Source: Novosphingobium malaysiense
GTDB lineage: Bacteria > Pseudomonadota > Alphaproteobacteria > Sphingomonadales > Sphingomonadaceae
Reading direction: 5' to 3'
Assembly (NCBI RefSeq): GCF_000802225.1
Contig: NZ_JTDI01000003.1
Coordinates: forward strand, 620,001-684,000
Length of the DNA stretch: 64,000 bases
The notes under the pieces were generated by a model. It searched no databases. It was not told where the DNA came from and worked only from the letters and a program-made list of their open reading frames with translations. Shown here piece by piece: positions 8,416 through 17,810 of the stretch. A program made the position numbers and the translations under genes. The first letter of the stretch is position 1; each line of letters starts with the position of its first letter.

Positions 8416-9468
8416 TCAATCCTTCATCAGCCGGTCGACCGCCTCGCCAATGCGGACGGGACCGGGGAAATAAGCCCATTCAAGGCTGTGCGGGTACGGG
8501 GTATCGAAGCCGGTCACGCGCTCGATCGGCGCTTCGAGATGATAGAAGCAGCGTTCCTGCACGAGCGAAACCAGCTCCGCGCCAAAGCCCGAGGTCTTGG
8601 TCGCCTCGTGTATCACCAGACATTTCCCGGTCTTTTCCACGGACTTTTCCACAGCCTCGATGTCGAGCGGGACAAGCGTGCGCAGATCGATGATCTCGGC
8701 GTCGACGCCCTTCTGCGCCAGCACCGCCTCGGCCACGTGCACCATCGTGCCGTAGACCAGCACGGTCATCGCCGAGCCCTCGCGTACAGTGCGGGCCTTG
8801 CCGAGCGGGATCGAATAGTATCCCTCCGGCACCTTGCCGCCCGGATGCGATTTCCACGTCTTGGACGGGCTGTCGTAGTTGCCGTCGAAGGGGCCGTTGT
8901 AGATGCGCTTGGGCTCGAAGAAGATCACCGGATCGTTGTCTTCGATTGCGGCGATCAGCAGGCCCTTGGCATCGTGCGGGGTCGACGGGATCACCGTCTT
9001 GAGACCGGCGACATGCGTGAACAGCGCTTCGGGGCTCTGGCTGTGCGTCTGGCCACCGAAGATGCCGCCACCGAAAGGCGAACGCACGGTCAGCGGGGAC
9101 GTGAACTGCCCTGCCGAGCGATACCGCATGCGCGCTGCTTCGGAGATCAGCTGGTCGAGCCCGGGATAGATATAGTCGGCGAACTGGATTTCGGGCACCG
9201 GGCGCAAACCATAAGCCGCCATCCCAACCGCAGCGCCGATGATGCCGCATTCGTTGATCGGGGTGTCGAACACACGGTTCTTCCCGTACTTCTTCTGCAG
9301 CCCGGCAGTGGCGCGGAACACGCCGCCAAAATAGCCCACGTCCTCGCCGAGCACGACGACGTCGGGATCATGCCCCATCATCACATCGAGCGCGTCGTTG
9401 ATCGCCTCGATCATGTTCATCTGCCGGGTCGGGGCCTCGTGGAGGCTGACGGCGTCCTCTTCCAGCAT
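8416..9468 (-). CDS. bkdA2: 2-oxoacid dehydrogenase E1 beta subunit
   Basis: Pairs with E1alpha to decarboxylate the 2-oxoacid on thiamine diphosphate. 350 residues from ATG at 9468 (MLEEDAVSLHEAPTRQMNMI), chosen because sequence further upstream is the E1alpha gene in another frame. Motifs: VVLGEDVGYFGGVFRATAGL, DTPINECGIIGAAVGMA, EIQFADYIYPGLDQL and RSPFGGGIFGG, matching branched-chain E1beta. Starts 5 bases after the E1alpha stop and ends 4 bases before E2. Confidence 0.93.
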   Translation of the reverse strand: MLEEDAVSLHEAPTRQMNMIEAINDALDVMMGHDPDVVVLGEDVGYFGGVFRATAGLQKKYGKNRVFDTPINECGIIGAAVGMAAYGLRPVPEIQFADYIYPGLDQLISEAARMRYRSAGQFTSPLTVRSPFGGGIFGGQTHSQSPEALFTHVAGLKTVIPSTPHDAKGLLIAAIEDNDPVIFFEPKRIYNGPFDGNYDSPSKTWKSHPGGKVPEGYYSIPLGKARTVREGSAMTVLVYGTMVHVAEAVLAQKGVDAEIIDLRTLVPLDIEAVEKSVEKTGKCLVIHEATKTSGFGAELVSLVQERCFYHLEAPIERVTGFDTPYPHSLEWAYFPGPVRIGEAVDRLMKD

Positions 9469-9473
9469 GTCCC

Positions 9474-10772
9474 CTACTCCTTCCACTCTGGAAACTTGGT
9501 TCGGCGTTCGCTGATCGCCTGATCGGCCTGTTCGCGCAGGTTCCAGGGCAGCTCTTCGAAAACATCCTCGAACATGGTGTGGAACGGATGGTGCAGGCCA
9601 TGGCCCAGAATACCGTTCTTCTCGGCATCCTTGGTAGCGGCGCGCACTTCCTCGGCCAGCGCCTTGTCCATTTCCGCATGCTGCTCGTCCGACCATTCGC
9701 CGAGCGCGATGAGGTGGTTCTTCAGCCGCATGACCGGATCGCCCAGCGGCCAATCCTCCGCCTCGCGCGCCGAGCGGTATGCGCTCGGGTCGTCGGAAGT
9801 CGAATGGCCTTCCGCACGGTAAGTGAAGTGCTCGATGAGCGTCGGCCCCTTGTTGGCCCGCGCCCGGTTGGCGGCCCAGTCCATCGCCGCATAGACGGCA
9901 AGCGCGTCATTCCCGTCCACGCGCAGACCGGCAATGCCATAGCCGTTGGCGCGCGCCGCAAAAGTCGTGCGCTCCGATCCGGCAAAACCCGAAAAGCTCG
10001 AAATCGCCCACTGGTTGTTGACGATGTTAAGCACCACCGGCGCGTTGTAGACGGCGGCAAAGGTCATCGCGGCGTGGAAGTCGCCTTCCGCGCTCGATCC
10101 TTCACCGATGAAGCTGGTGGCGATGCGGGTATCGCCCTTGATCGCACTAGCCATCGACCAGCCCACGGCCTGCGGGAATTGCGTGGCGAGATTGCCCGAG
10201 ATCGTGAAGAAGCCGTAGTCCTTTGCCGAATACATGATCGGAAGCTGGCGGCCTTTCAGGCGGTCGGCACGGTTCGAATAGATCTGGTTGATCATCTCGA
10301 CCAGCGGATAGCCGCGCGAGATAAGGATGCCCTGCTGACGATAGCTGGGAAAGACCATGTCGTCGTCAGCCAGTGCGAAGGCACAGGCGACCGAGATAGC
10401 CTCTTCCCCGGTGGACTTCATGTAGAAGCTGGTCTTGCCCTGCCGCTGCCCACGATACATGCGGTCGTCGAAGGCGCGCGTCAGCGCCATTGTGCGCAGC
10501 ATGCCGCGCAGCGTCTCGGGATCGAGCTTGGGATCCCACGGGCCGACGGCCTGGTCGTTCTCGTCCAGAACCCGAATCAGATCGGTCGTGAGCGGCCAGG
10601 TCTCCTTGGCGTCGCACGCCTCATCCGGACGGCGCGCAGCGCCGGCTTCCGGTATCTCGAGATGCGAATAGTCCACGACATCGCCCGGCCGATACCGGGG
10701 TTCGGGGACATAGAATTCCAGCGGCGGCAGATTGCCGCGCGGCTTACCTGATCGTGCCGGACCTTCGGCCAT
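9474..10772 (-). CDS. bkdA1: 2-oxoacid dehydrogenase E1 alpha subunit (branched-chain type)
   Basis: 432 residues from ATG at 10772 (MAEGPARSGK), with GGGAG nine bases upstream; ATGs at 10778 and further upstream are alternatives. The N-terminal extension LEFYVPEPRYRPGDVVDYS is typical of bacterial branched-chain rather than pyruvate E1alpha. ThDP-binding residues lie in FIGEGSSAEGDFHAAMTFAAVYNAPVV...NNQWAIS, and RAEGHSTSDDPSAYR is the phosphorylation-loop region of the family. First gene of the operon E1alpha-E1beta-E2; valine/leucine/isoleucine catabolism is the likely role. Confidence 0.92.
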   Translation of the reverse strand: MAEGPARSGKPRGNLPPLEFYVPEPRYRPGDVVDYSHLEIPEAGAARRPDEACDAKETWPLTTDLIRVLDENDQAVGPWDPKLDPETLRGMLRTMALTRAFDDRMYRGQRQGKTSFYMKSTGEEAISVACAFALADDDMVFPSYRQQGILISRGYPLVEMINQIYSNRADRLKGRQLPIMYSAKDYGFFTISGNLATQFPQAVGWSMASAIKGDTRIATSFIGEGSSAEGDFHAAMTFAAVYNAPVVLNIVNNQWAISSFSGFAGSERTTFAARANGYGIAGLRVDGNDALAVYAAMDWAANRARANKGPTLIEHFTYRAEGHSTSDDPSAYRSAREAEDWPLGDPVMRLKNHLIALGEWSDEQHAEMDKALAEEVRAATKDAEKNGILGHGLHHPFHTMFEDVFEELPWNLREQADQAISERRTKFPEWKE

Positions 10773-10910
10773 TTTCATGCTCTCCCGCCATGGTCGGGCC
10801 GCAAGAACCTTGAGCATCAAAATTCTACGGTTAGGTCATTTTATTACTCACTCCCGCAATGTCAATCGCTCATGCGCTTTGGCGAAAGCGGTCCCCCGCC
10901 CATCCAACTC

Positions 10911-11690
10911 CTAGCTCCCGGTAAAGTTCGCCGGGCGCCTTTCGAATACGGCAGCAACGCCTTCCGCGTAGTCGGACGTGCCTTTCAGGGCGGTCTGTTC
11001 CGCATGCTCATGTTCCATCGCCTCGACCACCTCGGCGGCGAGATCCGAGGTCAGCGTGGAACGGATGGAAACAAGCGCAAGCGGGGCATTGCAGGCAATC
11101 TCTTCCGCCATGGCCAAGGCTTCACCCAGGAGGTCTTCGGGCTCGGCCATGCGATCTGCCAGCCCCCACTGCAAGGCCTCGTCACCCTTTATGCGGTTGC
11201 CGCTCAGCATCATCCAAGCCGCCTTCTGTTCTCCGACTACGCGTGGCAGTACATGGGTAATGGCAAATCCCGGATGAAATCCCAACTTCACGAAGTTGGC
11301 GGAAAACCGGGCCAGCGGCGACACGATGCGAAAGTCGGCTGCGAGCGCCAGTCCCAAGCCGGCTCCGATCGCCGCGCCCTGCACGACCGCGATCATCGGC
11401 TTCCTGCGCTTCATGATCCGCGCTGCGTTTTGGTAGAACAGCGCGATTTCGTTCATGCCCTCGGCGCCCTGAACCTCGTCGGCCCCGGCAAGATTGGCGC
11501 CGCCGCAAAAGACCTTGCCCTCGGCCGTGAGCAGAATGCAGCGAACGCCCATGTCTTCGTCCATCGCGTCGATCGCATCGGCCAGGGCGCAGAGCATTCC
11601 GGACGAAGCGAAGTTGTGGGGCGGAGCGGAGAAGTGGATCTCACCGACATGGCCATGGTGGCGGGTGGTTATTTCGAATGTCACGGGCAT
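10911..11690 (-). CDS. Crotonase-family protein lacking catalytic glutamates
   Basis: 259 residues of the enoyl-CoA hydratase/isomerase fold: FCGGANLAG (CoA and oxyanion-hole region), then VVQGAAIGAGLGLALAADFRI, and ARFSANFVKLGFHPG. In enoyl-CoA hydratases the two acid/base glutamates sit in the GGGxE and FxxPE positions; here they are replaced (GAGLG and FSANF). The oxyanion-hole glycines are kept, so it may act as a hydrolase, lyase or isomerase on an acyl-CoA rather than a hydratase. Its position just upstream of the branched-chain dehydrogenase operon on the same strand (138 bases apart) suggests acyl-CoA metabolism. Confidence 0.85.
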   Translation of the reverse strand: MPVTFEITTRHHGHVGEIHFSAPPHNFASSGMLCALADAIDAMDEDMGVRCILLTAEGKVFCGGANLAGADEVQGAEGMNEIALFYQNAARIMKRRKPMIAVVQGAAIGAGLGLALAADFRIVSPLARFSANFVKLGFHPGFAITHVLPRVVGEQKAAWMMLSGNRIKGDEALQWGLADRMAEPEDLLGEALAMAEEIACNAPLALVSIRSTLTSDLAAEVVEAMEHEHAEQTALKGTSDYAEGVAAVFERRPANFTGS

Positions 11691-11780
11691 GCCCCTTTGC
11701 TGCGCAAATCTACGCTCGGGCTGTAGCCGCTATCGTTTGTTGTCAAGCCACCGGCACCGCCATGTCGCGGCGCTGTGGGA

Positions 11781-12716
11781 TCAGACTGCTACCGGCGCGG
11801 AAATATGCGGGTGGGGATCGTATTCGTGCACTTCGAAGTCATCGATCCGATAATCGAAGATCGAGGCCGGTCGGCGATTTAGCTTCAGCACCGGACGTCC
11901 GCGCGGTTCTCGTGCGAGTTGTTCGTGCACCAGGTGCTCATGATTGAGGTATACGTGCGCATCGCCGGCGCTCCACACGAGTTCACCGGGCGCCAGGTCG
12001 CACTGCTGCGCCAGCATCCGCAAAAGCATCGCGGCCGAAAAGGCGTTGAAGGCAAACCCCAACCCCAGGTCGCACGATCGCTGCCAGAGCATGCCCGACA
12101 ATCGCCCGCCCGCAACGTGATACTGGTAGGTCATGTGACACGGCGGCAGAGCCATTCCGCTCAGTTCGGCCACGTTCCATCCGGTGAACAGAAGCCGTCG
12201 TGACGTGGGATTGGTCCGGATGTCACTCACAAGCTGCGCGATCTGGTTGATGGGCTCACCCTGACGGAATAGCCCCTCGCCGGCCGGTACATAGGTATCC
12301 CAACTGACCCATTGCTTGCCGTAGACCGGTCCGAGATCTCCCCACCTGGCTGCAAAGGCATCGTCGTCGAGGATGCGTGCCTCGAACGCGTTGCGATCGA
12401 TGTCGTCACCGGTCTCGCGGCGATAGCGATCGAGCGGCCAGTCGGTCCAGATGTGCACTTTCTGGCGCACGAGTTCCCGGATGTTGGTATCGCCCGTTAG
12501 AAACCAGAGCATTTCGCGCGCCGCGGTCTTCCACGCCACGCGCTTGGTTGTAAGCAATGGCACCGCATCGCCCGACAGGTCGAACCGCATGCTCGGTCCG
12601 AACAGCGATCGAGTACCGACACCTGTGCGGTCGCGCCGTTCATCGCCCTGTTCCCAGACCCGGCGAAGCAGATCGAGATACTGGTGTTCGAAATGCACGG
12701 GAGATTCGGACGGCAT
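11781..12716 (-). CDS. thyA: Thymidylate synthase
   Basis: Methylates dUMP to dTMP using methylene-THF. 311 residues; RDRTGVGTRSLFG near the N-terminus, the catalytic cysteine in LPPCHMTYQY, the dUMP-binding RSCDLGLGFAFNAF, and the C-terminal HxYxNHxEQ region (AHVYLNHEHLVHEQL). Longer than the 264-residue E. coli enzyme owing to an insertion around residues 90-140, as in many alphaproteobacteria. Start MPSESPVHFEHQYLDLL is the natural one. Divergent from the 12861 gene. Confidence 0.96.
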   Translation of the reverse strand: MPSESPVHFEHQYLDLLRRVWEQGDERRDRTGVGTRSLFGPSMRFDLSGDAVPLLTTKRVAWKTAAREMLWFLTGDTNIRELVRQKVHIWTDWPLDRYRRETGDDIDRNAFEARILDDDAFAARWGDLGPVYGKQWVSWDTYVPAGEGLFRQGEPINQIAQLVSDIRTNPTSRRLLFTGWNVAELSGMALPPCHMTYQYHVAGGRLSGMLWQRSCDLGLGFAFNAFSAAMLLRMLAQQCDLAPGELVWSAGDAHVYLNHEHLVHEQLAREPRGRPVLKLNRRPASIFDYRIDDFEVHEYDPHPHISAPVAV

Positions 12717-12860
12717 CGGGTTCCTCTAGGCTCTGTCCAAGGACCTAGCCTTGGCGCCACGCAAGGAAAAGAACCTTGCCCAATTTCGTCCACGGCCTTC
12801 GTGATGTTCCCTAGTGGCAACTTTGTCCGCTCGAAGCAGGTCGCCGGCTATCGTGTCCCC

Positions 12861-13199
12861 ATGACCGTCCAATTCTCAGCTGCCGTAAAACGCGTGTCGC
12901 CCAGTCCGCTGGCCTTGCAGGGCATCATCGCCGTGATTGCGCTGGCCTTTGCATTATCTCCAGCACGCGGCGGCACCGCCCTTTTTCTGCCTTTTGGCGG
13001 CGGGACTGCAAATGCGATCGCATGGTCGCGTGAGAACGACGCACGCCTGCTTGCTCCCGGTCCCTACCGGGGAGCGTTCATTATCCGCGTCAACGGCGGA
13101 AGCGATACACTTGCCGCTTTTTCGAGCGGCGCCTTGCTCATCTCGGTACCTGAATTCCTTTGTGGTCGCCCCGAAACAGAAACGGCAAAAACGTCATGA
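12861..13199 (+). CDS. Hypothetical small membrane/secreted protein
   Basis: 112 residues from ATG at 12861. One hydrophobic stretch, [22 protein letters not shown] (about 17-38), acts as a signal anchor or signal peptide, followed by a short Gly/Ala-rich soluble part with [11 protein letters not shown] and [15 protein letters not shown]. Not a family I recognise. Its TGA overlaps the ATG of the chemoreceptor gene (ATGA at 13196-13199), suggesting coupled expression and perhaps a ligand-handling accessory role, which is inference. Confidence 0.6.
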   Translation: MTVQFSAAVKRVSPSPLALQGIIAVIALAFALSPARGGTALFLPFGGGTANAIAWSRENDARLLAPGPYRGAFIIRVNGGSDTLAAFSSGALLISVPEFLCGRPETETAKTS

Positions 13200-14743
13200 A
13201 CGACTTGAATGAACTGCGCCGCAAAGGCGCCCTTGTCCTCATCTATGTAAACTGGCTGTGTGTAGCGGTAATCGGCCTGTGTGCCTTTTTTGCCGGAACG
13301 GGCTTCATGCCTGTCGCGGTGGCCGCACTGATCACCGTGGTTCCGACTGTCCAGGTCGCCCGCGGTGGGCACGATTCGCATACCCGCATGGCTATCGGGT
13401 TGGCCCTGCCGCTTTATCCCGCAATTCTGCTCTGGCAGTGGGCTGGTGCACACTGGATGCTCGACATCCACATGATATTCTTCGCGGCGATTGCCGTGCT
13501 GACGATCATGGCCGACTGGCGCCCGATACTGGTCGCTGCCGGCGTTACCGCCGTCCATCACCTGACAACCAATTTCGCCGCACCTTCGATCGTATTTCCC
13601 AACGGTTCCGACTTCGAACGCGTGGTGTTCCATGCCGTCGTCGTCGTCGTGGAAACGGCAGTGCTCATTATCATAGCTCGCAACGTCGAAACGCTGGTGG
13701 TGGAGCAGGCAGAAGCGCAGGAGGCCCGACAGCAGATCGAGGCGGAGGCGGCGCAGGAACGCAATCGCACTGCAGAACAGCAGAACATGGTGATCGAAAA
13801 GATCGGGACTGCACTCGCATCGCTCGCCAGGGGCGACCTCTCGCTGCGTCTCGCGGAGGCCTTTCCCACGAGCTATGAAAAGCTGCGTCATCACTTCAAT
13901 TCCGCAGCATCCGATCTCGAGAGCATTGTCCGCAACGTTACGGGCTCGGCACGACAGATAGAAAATGGATCCAGTGAGATTCGCAGCTCCACGGAAGACC
14001 TGGCGCTGCGTACGGAGCAGCAGGCTGCCACACTGGAGGATATTGCCACTACGTTGAGCCATCTCAATACGAAGGTTCAGGCCAATGCCGCGAGCGCCCA
14101 GGACCTCCAGGGCAATGTTGCGCGGGCACGGCAGGATGCCCTCAGCGGGAGCTCCGTCGTCGAGACTGCAGTCAAGGCGATGGGTGAGATCGAACAGTCT
14201 GCAGACCAGATCAGCCAGATCATCACCATGATCGACGGCATCGCCTTCCAGACCAACCTGCTTGCCCTCAATGCGGGCGTCGAAGCCGCGCGCGCAGGCG
14301 AGGCCGGCAAGGGATTTGCCGTCGTCGCGACCGAGGTTCGCGCGCTCGCCCAAAGGTCCGCAGACGCCGCCAACGAGATCAAGGCGCTGATCGAAACCTC
14401 GACCGACCAGGTTTCCCGCGGCGTCAAGCTCGTCGGCGAATCCGGAGATTCGTTGTCGACAATCGTCTCGGGCATTGCGCAGATCGACGAAACGATCGAG
14501 ACGATAGCACGGGTTTCGCGCGAACAAGCCGAGGAAATCGGTCGCGTGAATGAGCGCATCTCCCGTCTGGATTCGGCAACCCAGCAAAACGCGGCAATGG
14601 TTGAGGAAGGCACCGCAGCTGCGCGCCATCTGTCCAACGAAGCGGAAAATCTGGGACAGATTGTCGCCCATTTCCATCTGTCGGATGATCGGACAGAATC
14701 GCAAAAGCGCGGGCCGGCTTCCTCTTCCAGACGCGCCGCATGA
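13196..14743 (+). CDS. Methyl-accepting chemotaxis protein with polytopic N-terminus
   Basis: 515 residues. The first 175 contain about five to six membrane helices ([21 protein letters not shown] onward) with several histidines in [13 protein letters not shown] and [11 protein letters not shown], a membrane sensor seen in sphingomonad receptors rather than a periplasmic ligand domain. A coiled coil (about 175-215) and HAMP-like segment lead to the signalling domain, with the hairpin tip [26 protein letters not shown] around residues 345-375. It would control CheA activity or an alternative Che pathway. The start is chosen for the ATGA overlap with the preceding small gene; no che genes are in the window. 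Confidence 0.92.
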   Translation: MNDLNELRRKGALVLIYVNWLCVAVIGLCAFFAGTGFMPVAVAALITVVPTVQVARGGHDSHTRMAIGLALPLYPAILLWQWAGAHWMLDIHMIFFAAIAVLTIMADWRPILVAAGVTAVHHLTTNFAAPSIVFPNGSDFERVVFHAVVVVVETAVLIIIARNVETLVVEQAEAQEARQQIEAEAAQERNRTAEQQNMVIEKIGTALASLARGDLSLRLAEAFPTSYEKLRHHFNSAASDLESIVRNVTGSARQIENGSSEIRSSTEDLALRTEQQAATLEDIATTLSHLNTKVQANAASAQDLQGNVARARQDALSGSSVVETAVKAMGEIEQSADQISQIITMIDGIAFQTNLLALNAGVEAARAGEAGKGFAVVATEVRALAQRSADAANEIKALIETSTDQVSRGVKLVGESGDSLSTIVSGIAQIDETIETIARVSREQAEEIGRVNERISRLDSATQQNAAMVEEGTAAARHLSNEAENLGQIVAHFHLSDDRTESQKRGPASSSRRAA

Positions 14744-14829
14744 TTTGCACAATCGGCCCTTGCCACCACCGGAATCGCTCTCTATAGGCGCGCTCCTGCC
14801 TCGGGCCGCTTTGACGCGGCACGATCGGT

Positions 14830-14906
14830 CGGGGAGTAGCTCAGCCTGGTAGAGCACTGTCTTCGGGAGGCAGGGGCCGGAGGTTCGAATCCTCTCTCCC
14901 CGACCA
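14830..14906 (+). tRNA. tRNA-Pro(CGG)
   Basis: 77-base cloverleaf CGGGGAGTAGCTCAG...ACCA with anticodon loop TTCGGGA (anticodon CGG), T-loop GGTTCGAATCC and encoded CCA. The acceptor stem CGGGGAG/CTCCCCG is fully paired. Confidence 0.96.
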
Positions 14907-15245
14907 AATTTCTCAATTGGAAGCGAAGTCCCTCAACGCAGGTCCAGTCGGGCGTCGCGGTTTATGGCGCCTGCTCATCGCAGGCCGACACCCTGCGTGT
15001 GTACAGGGGGCATCTCAAGCCCGTCCATGTTCCCCGAATCGCTGGACGGTTGAACGCCACCTCCGCGATCCAAGTGCCAGCGCCCGGTCGATCAGCCAGT
15101 CGCACGTCCCGATGGTCGCCGTCCGGCGGAGTGCGGGATTTCCGCGCATCTCGCCTTTTTCACGGTGCATTTATTTTGGCGGGCGTTGCCGTGATGTCAC
15201 AGTCTATCGCTCCTACGTAATCTTTGCGGGGTCACGTTGACTTAA
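14907..15245. other. Intergenic region, no supported gene
   Basis: About 340 bases between tRNA-Pro and the operator-like repeats of the receptor gene. A 107-codon open frame exists but starts at a TTG-type codon and encodes a Pro/Arg-rich sequence with no ribosome-binding site or recognisable motif. I see only likely promoter sequence toward its right end. Confidence 0.5.
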
Positions 15246-15264
15246 AACTGAACCGGTTTCAGTT
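15246..15264. promoter_or_regulatory. Operator-like inverted repeat upstream of receptor
   Basis: AACTGAA (15246-15252) and TTCAGTT (15258-15264) are perfect inverted arms around CCGGT, about 45 bases before the receptor start. The dyad is a plausible regulator binding site; the factor is unknown. Confidence 0.45.
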
Positions 15265-15271
15265 CCCGCAG

Positions 15272-15300
15272 CCAAGAAGCTTACCCGCACCACTTCTTGG
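15272..15300 (+). promoter_or_regulatory. Hairpin touching the ribosome-binding site of the receptor gene
   Basis: CCAAGAAG (15272-15279) pairs perfectly with CTTCTTGG (15293-15300), leaving a 13-base loop. The last two G of the stem are the first bases of the GGGAGAG Shine-Dalgarno sequence (15299-15305) of the receptor starting at 15309, so folding could modulate translation. Confidence 0.4.
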
Positions 15301-15308
15301 GAGAGATT

Positions 15309-17735
15309 ATGCGCCTTGTTTCCAGTCTTCTGCTGTGCTCCGCCAGCGTGGTCGGTCTGACATCGCCTGCCCTGGCACAGGACAGCGAGACCGAAGTCAG
15401 TACCGACACGTCCTTCTCCGACAACGTCATCATCGTCCAGACCCGTCGCCGCGCCGAGGACGTGCAGGACGTTCCCGCCGTCATCGACACGGTTTCGGCC
15501 GACGACGTCAACAAGCTCAACATCCGTAACTTCAAGGAAGTGGAAACGCTCGTCCCGGGCCTGACCATGGAGACTGACGCCAACGGTGTCGGTGGCGGTG
15601 CGAAGTTGCGCGGGGTCAACTTCGACATCAACGCCAGCGGCAACAATCCGACGGTCGAATTCTATTTCAACGATGCACCGATCACGGCGGGTGTCATCAT
15701 GCAACAGATGTACGACATCGGCCAAATCGAGGTGCAACGTGGCCCACAGGGGACACTGCGCGGTCGCGCTTCTCCGTCGGGCTCCATCACGGTCACCGCC
15801 AAGAAGCCGGACCTCTATTCCTATGGCGGCGTCGTGGACATGACCGCCAACGACATCGGCACTCTCAACTTCAAGGGCGCCGTCAACATTCCGATCATCG
15901 AAGGCGTCGCCGCGATCCGTGCCGCCGGGGTGTGGGACGAGAATGAAGGCGATCGCGTCCGGTCGATCTATTCGACCAAGGATCCGTTCAGCCGCACCAA
16001 GAGCGGTCGCATCTCCGCCCTCGTGCAGCCGACCTACTGGCTCAAGCTCGAGGGTCTCTACCAGCGCCTCGACCGCAAGGCCCGCACTTACGATCAGGTA
16101 GCCTCGTTCAGCGAGGTAAATCCCGATGCTCCCGAGAGCCCGCTCTACATCAGTTCGAAGGATCGTCTCTCCAACATGGAGGATGGCCTCGACATTCGTC
16201 AGATCTACGACATCTACAACTGGCGTTCCGAAGTGACGGCCCTAGGGCAGGTCCTGATCTACCAGGGCCAGCACTACACCCAGAAGATCTCTGGCGCCGA
16301 GAACGAGGACAAGGGGAACTATTTCCCGGGCCAGTTCAATCGTACAAATTTCTCGCACACCTCGGCAACGTCGCACGAAATCCGTCTGCAGAACGATGCG
16401 CGCATTCTTGATATTTTCGACTACGTCGTCGGCTTTTTCGACTACAAGAATTCCACGCCGACCTCATTGAGCCGCCCTACGATCATTGGCGCGCCCAACC
16501 CGCTGAATCCGTCGACGGGGCTTCTTGGGTCGGCCTTCTCGCCGCTTCTTCCCAACGCTTCGTACATTCCGATCGAGCGCACCGGCCATTCGCATGAACA
16601 GTCGTTTTTCGGGAACCTCACTGCGCACATCGGCGAAGACACCGAGATTTCTGGCGGCGTACGCCACATCGACTATGAGGACGAAAACAGCCTGATCGTC
16701 GACGGGACTGCGATCCCCGGGGCACAGAGCGGGCAAAGTGCGAAGAAGTGGATCTACTCCGCTTCCATCAAGCACAATTTCTCGCCGGACCTCATGGTCT
16801 ATGCAAGCACCGGCAGTTCCTGGCGTCCGGGCATCAACGTCGTGGGCGACTTCAGCGTCAATCCCTCGGCGCTCGAGCTCGGCTTCCTGAACCTTCCGGC
16901 GGAAACGTCGAAGTCCTACGAAATCGGCATGAAGAGCACGCTGCTCGGCGGTCGTGCACGCTTGAACGTCACGGCCTACCACCAGAAGTTCAAGAACTAC
17001 CCGTACCGGACGCCGGGCCAGGGCGTGTACTACGTCAACTACGGCTATGACCGTGCGACCCAGACCGCTTTCCCCGAAGTGGCGCAGTTCAACTTCGTCG
17101 GGGCGGTGCCGGTCGAGGTCAATGGCATCGAGGGCAACCTCTCTCTCGACGTGACTGACAACTGGAGCATGAGCCTTGTCGCCAGCTATTCCCTGGGCAA
17201 GATCAAGGGCGGAACGGTCCCGTGCAACGACCTGAACGGCGACGGCGTGCCTGACCAGAATGTTGCAGCACCGACCCTGCCGGAGCTGCTTGCGGTCGTC
17301 GGCAGCGACAACCTCTCGGCGTGTGAGGTTTCGCAGCGCGCCGGTTTCAGTTCGCCGTTCGGTGCGACCGTTACCTCGGAGTATCGCTTCCCCGTGTCCG
17401 GCAACGTGGATGCCTACGTTCGCGGCCTGTTCAACTTCAACGGCGCGTCGCGGGTCGATCCGGTCAACCGCTTCGACGACGTGAATTCGTACGGACTGTT
17501 GAACGTGTTTACCGGCATTCGGGACCCCGAAGGGGCTTGGGAAGTCTCGCTCTTCGCCAAGAACCTGTTCGACACGACCAAGACGCTGACTCGCACCGAT
17601 CCGCTGTTCACGTCGTATCGTAACCCGCTCACCGGTTTCTCTTCGGAGACCTACACGAGCACCTACACCGGCGTGACCACCACCGCGCCGCGCGAGTTCG
17701 GTATCAACGTGCGTTACGCATTCGGCTCGCGCTGA
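15309..17735 (+). CDS. TonB-dependent receptor
   Basis: 808 residues from ATG at 15309 (GGGAGAG upstream). Signal peptide MRLVSSLLLCSASVVGLTSPALA. The plug domain begins at NVIIVQTRRRAEDVQDVPAVI and contains VQRGPQGTLRGRASPSGSI, the usual plug motif but with Arg-Gly-Arg-Ala in place of the common YGRNA. The rest is a 22-strand outer-membrane barrel with many aromatic and Asn/Gly-rich strands, ending INVRYAFGSR. Imports an unknown substrate using TonB energy. It stands alone between tRNA-Pro and recG with its own leader and terminator, so substrate cannot be inferred from neighbours. Confidence 0.93.
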   Translation: MRLVSSLLLCSASVVGLTSPALAQDSETEVSTDTSFSDNVIIVQTRRRAEDVQDVPAVIDTVSADDVNKLNIRNFKEVETLVPGLTMETDANGVGGGAKLRGVNFDINASGNNPTVEFYFNDAPITAGVIMQQMYDIGQIEVQRGPQGTLRGRASPSGSITVTAKKPDLYSYGGVVDMTANDIGTLNFKGAVNIPIIEGVAAIRAAGVWDENEGDRVRSIYSTKDPFSRTKSGRISALVQPTYWLKLEGLYQRLDRKARTYDQVASFSEVNPDAPESPLYISSKDRLSNMEDGLDIRQIYDIYNWRSEVTALGQVLIYQGQHYTQKISGAENEDKGNYFPGQFNRTNFSHTSATSHEIRLQNDARILDIFDYVVGFFDYKNSTPTSLSRPTIIGAPNPLNPSTGLLGSAFSPLLPNASYIPIERTGHSHEQSFFGNLTAHIGEDTEISGGVRHIDYEDENSLIVDGTAIPGAQSGQSAKKWIYSASIKHNFSPDLMVYASTGSSWRPGINVVGDFSVNPSALELGFLNLPAETSKSYEIGMKSTLLGGRARLNVTAYHQKFKNYPYRTPGQGVYYVNYGYDRATQTAFPEVAQFNFVGAVPVEVNGIEGNLSLDVTDNWSMSLVASYSLGKIKGGTVPCNDLNGDGVPDQNVAAPTLPELLAVVGSDNLSACEVSQRAGFSSPFGATVTSEYRFPVSGNVDAYVRGLFNFNGASRVDPVNRFDDVNSYGLLNVFTGIRDPEGAWEVSLFAKNLFDTTKTLTRTDPLFTSYRNPLTGFSSETYTSTYTGVTTTAPREFGINVRYAFGSR

Positions 17736-17765
17736 TCGCAAAACACGGTATTTGCCAGATAGGAT

Positions 17766-17802
17766 GGGCGGGGGGCCGAAAGGTCCTCCGCCCTTTCTCT
17801 TT
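17766..17802. terminator. Rho-independent terminator
   Basis: GGGCGGGGGGCC (17766-17777) pairs with GGTCCTCCGCCC (17782-17793), including two G-U pairs, around a GAAA tetraloop and is followed by TTTCTCTTT. It ends the receptor transcript; the gene on the other side (recG) also converges here. Confidence 0.85.
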
Positions 17803-17810
17803 GCAGGCGT

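Noticed and set aside
13064..14857. 597-codon minus-strand open frame across the chemoreceptor
   Set aside because: Opposite-strand shadow; the plus strand encodes a clear methyl-accepting protein.
14917..15240. 107-codon frame after tRNA-Pro
   Set aside because: No ribosome-binding site, no motif, Arg/Ser/Pro-rich; considered non-coding.
16464..17741. 425-codon minus-strand frame in the first receptor gene
   Set aside because: Composition-driven shadow of the barrel region, no ribosome-binding site or domain.
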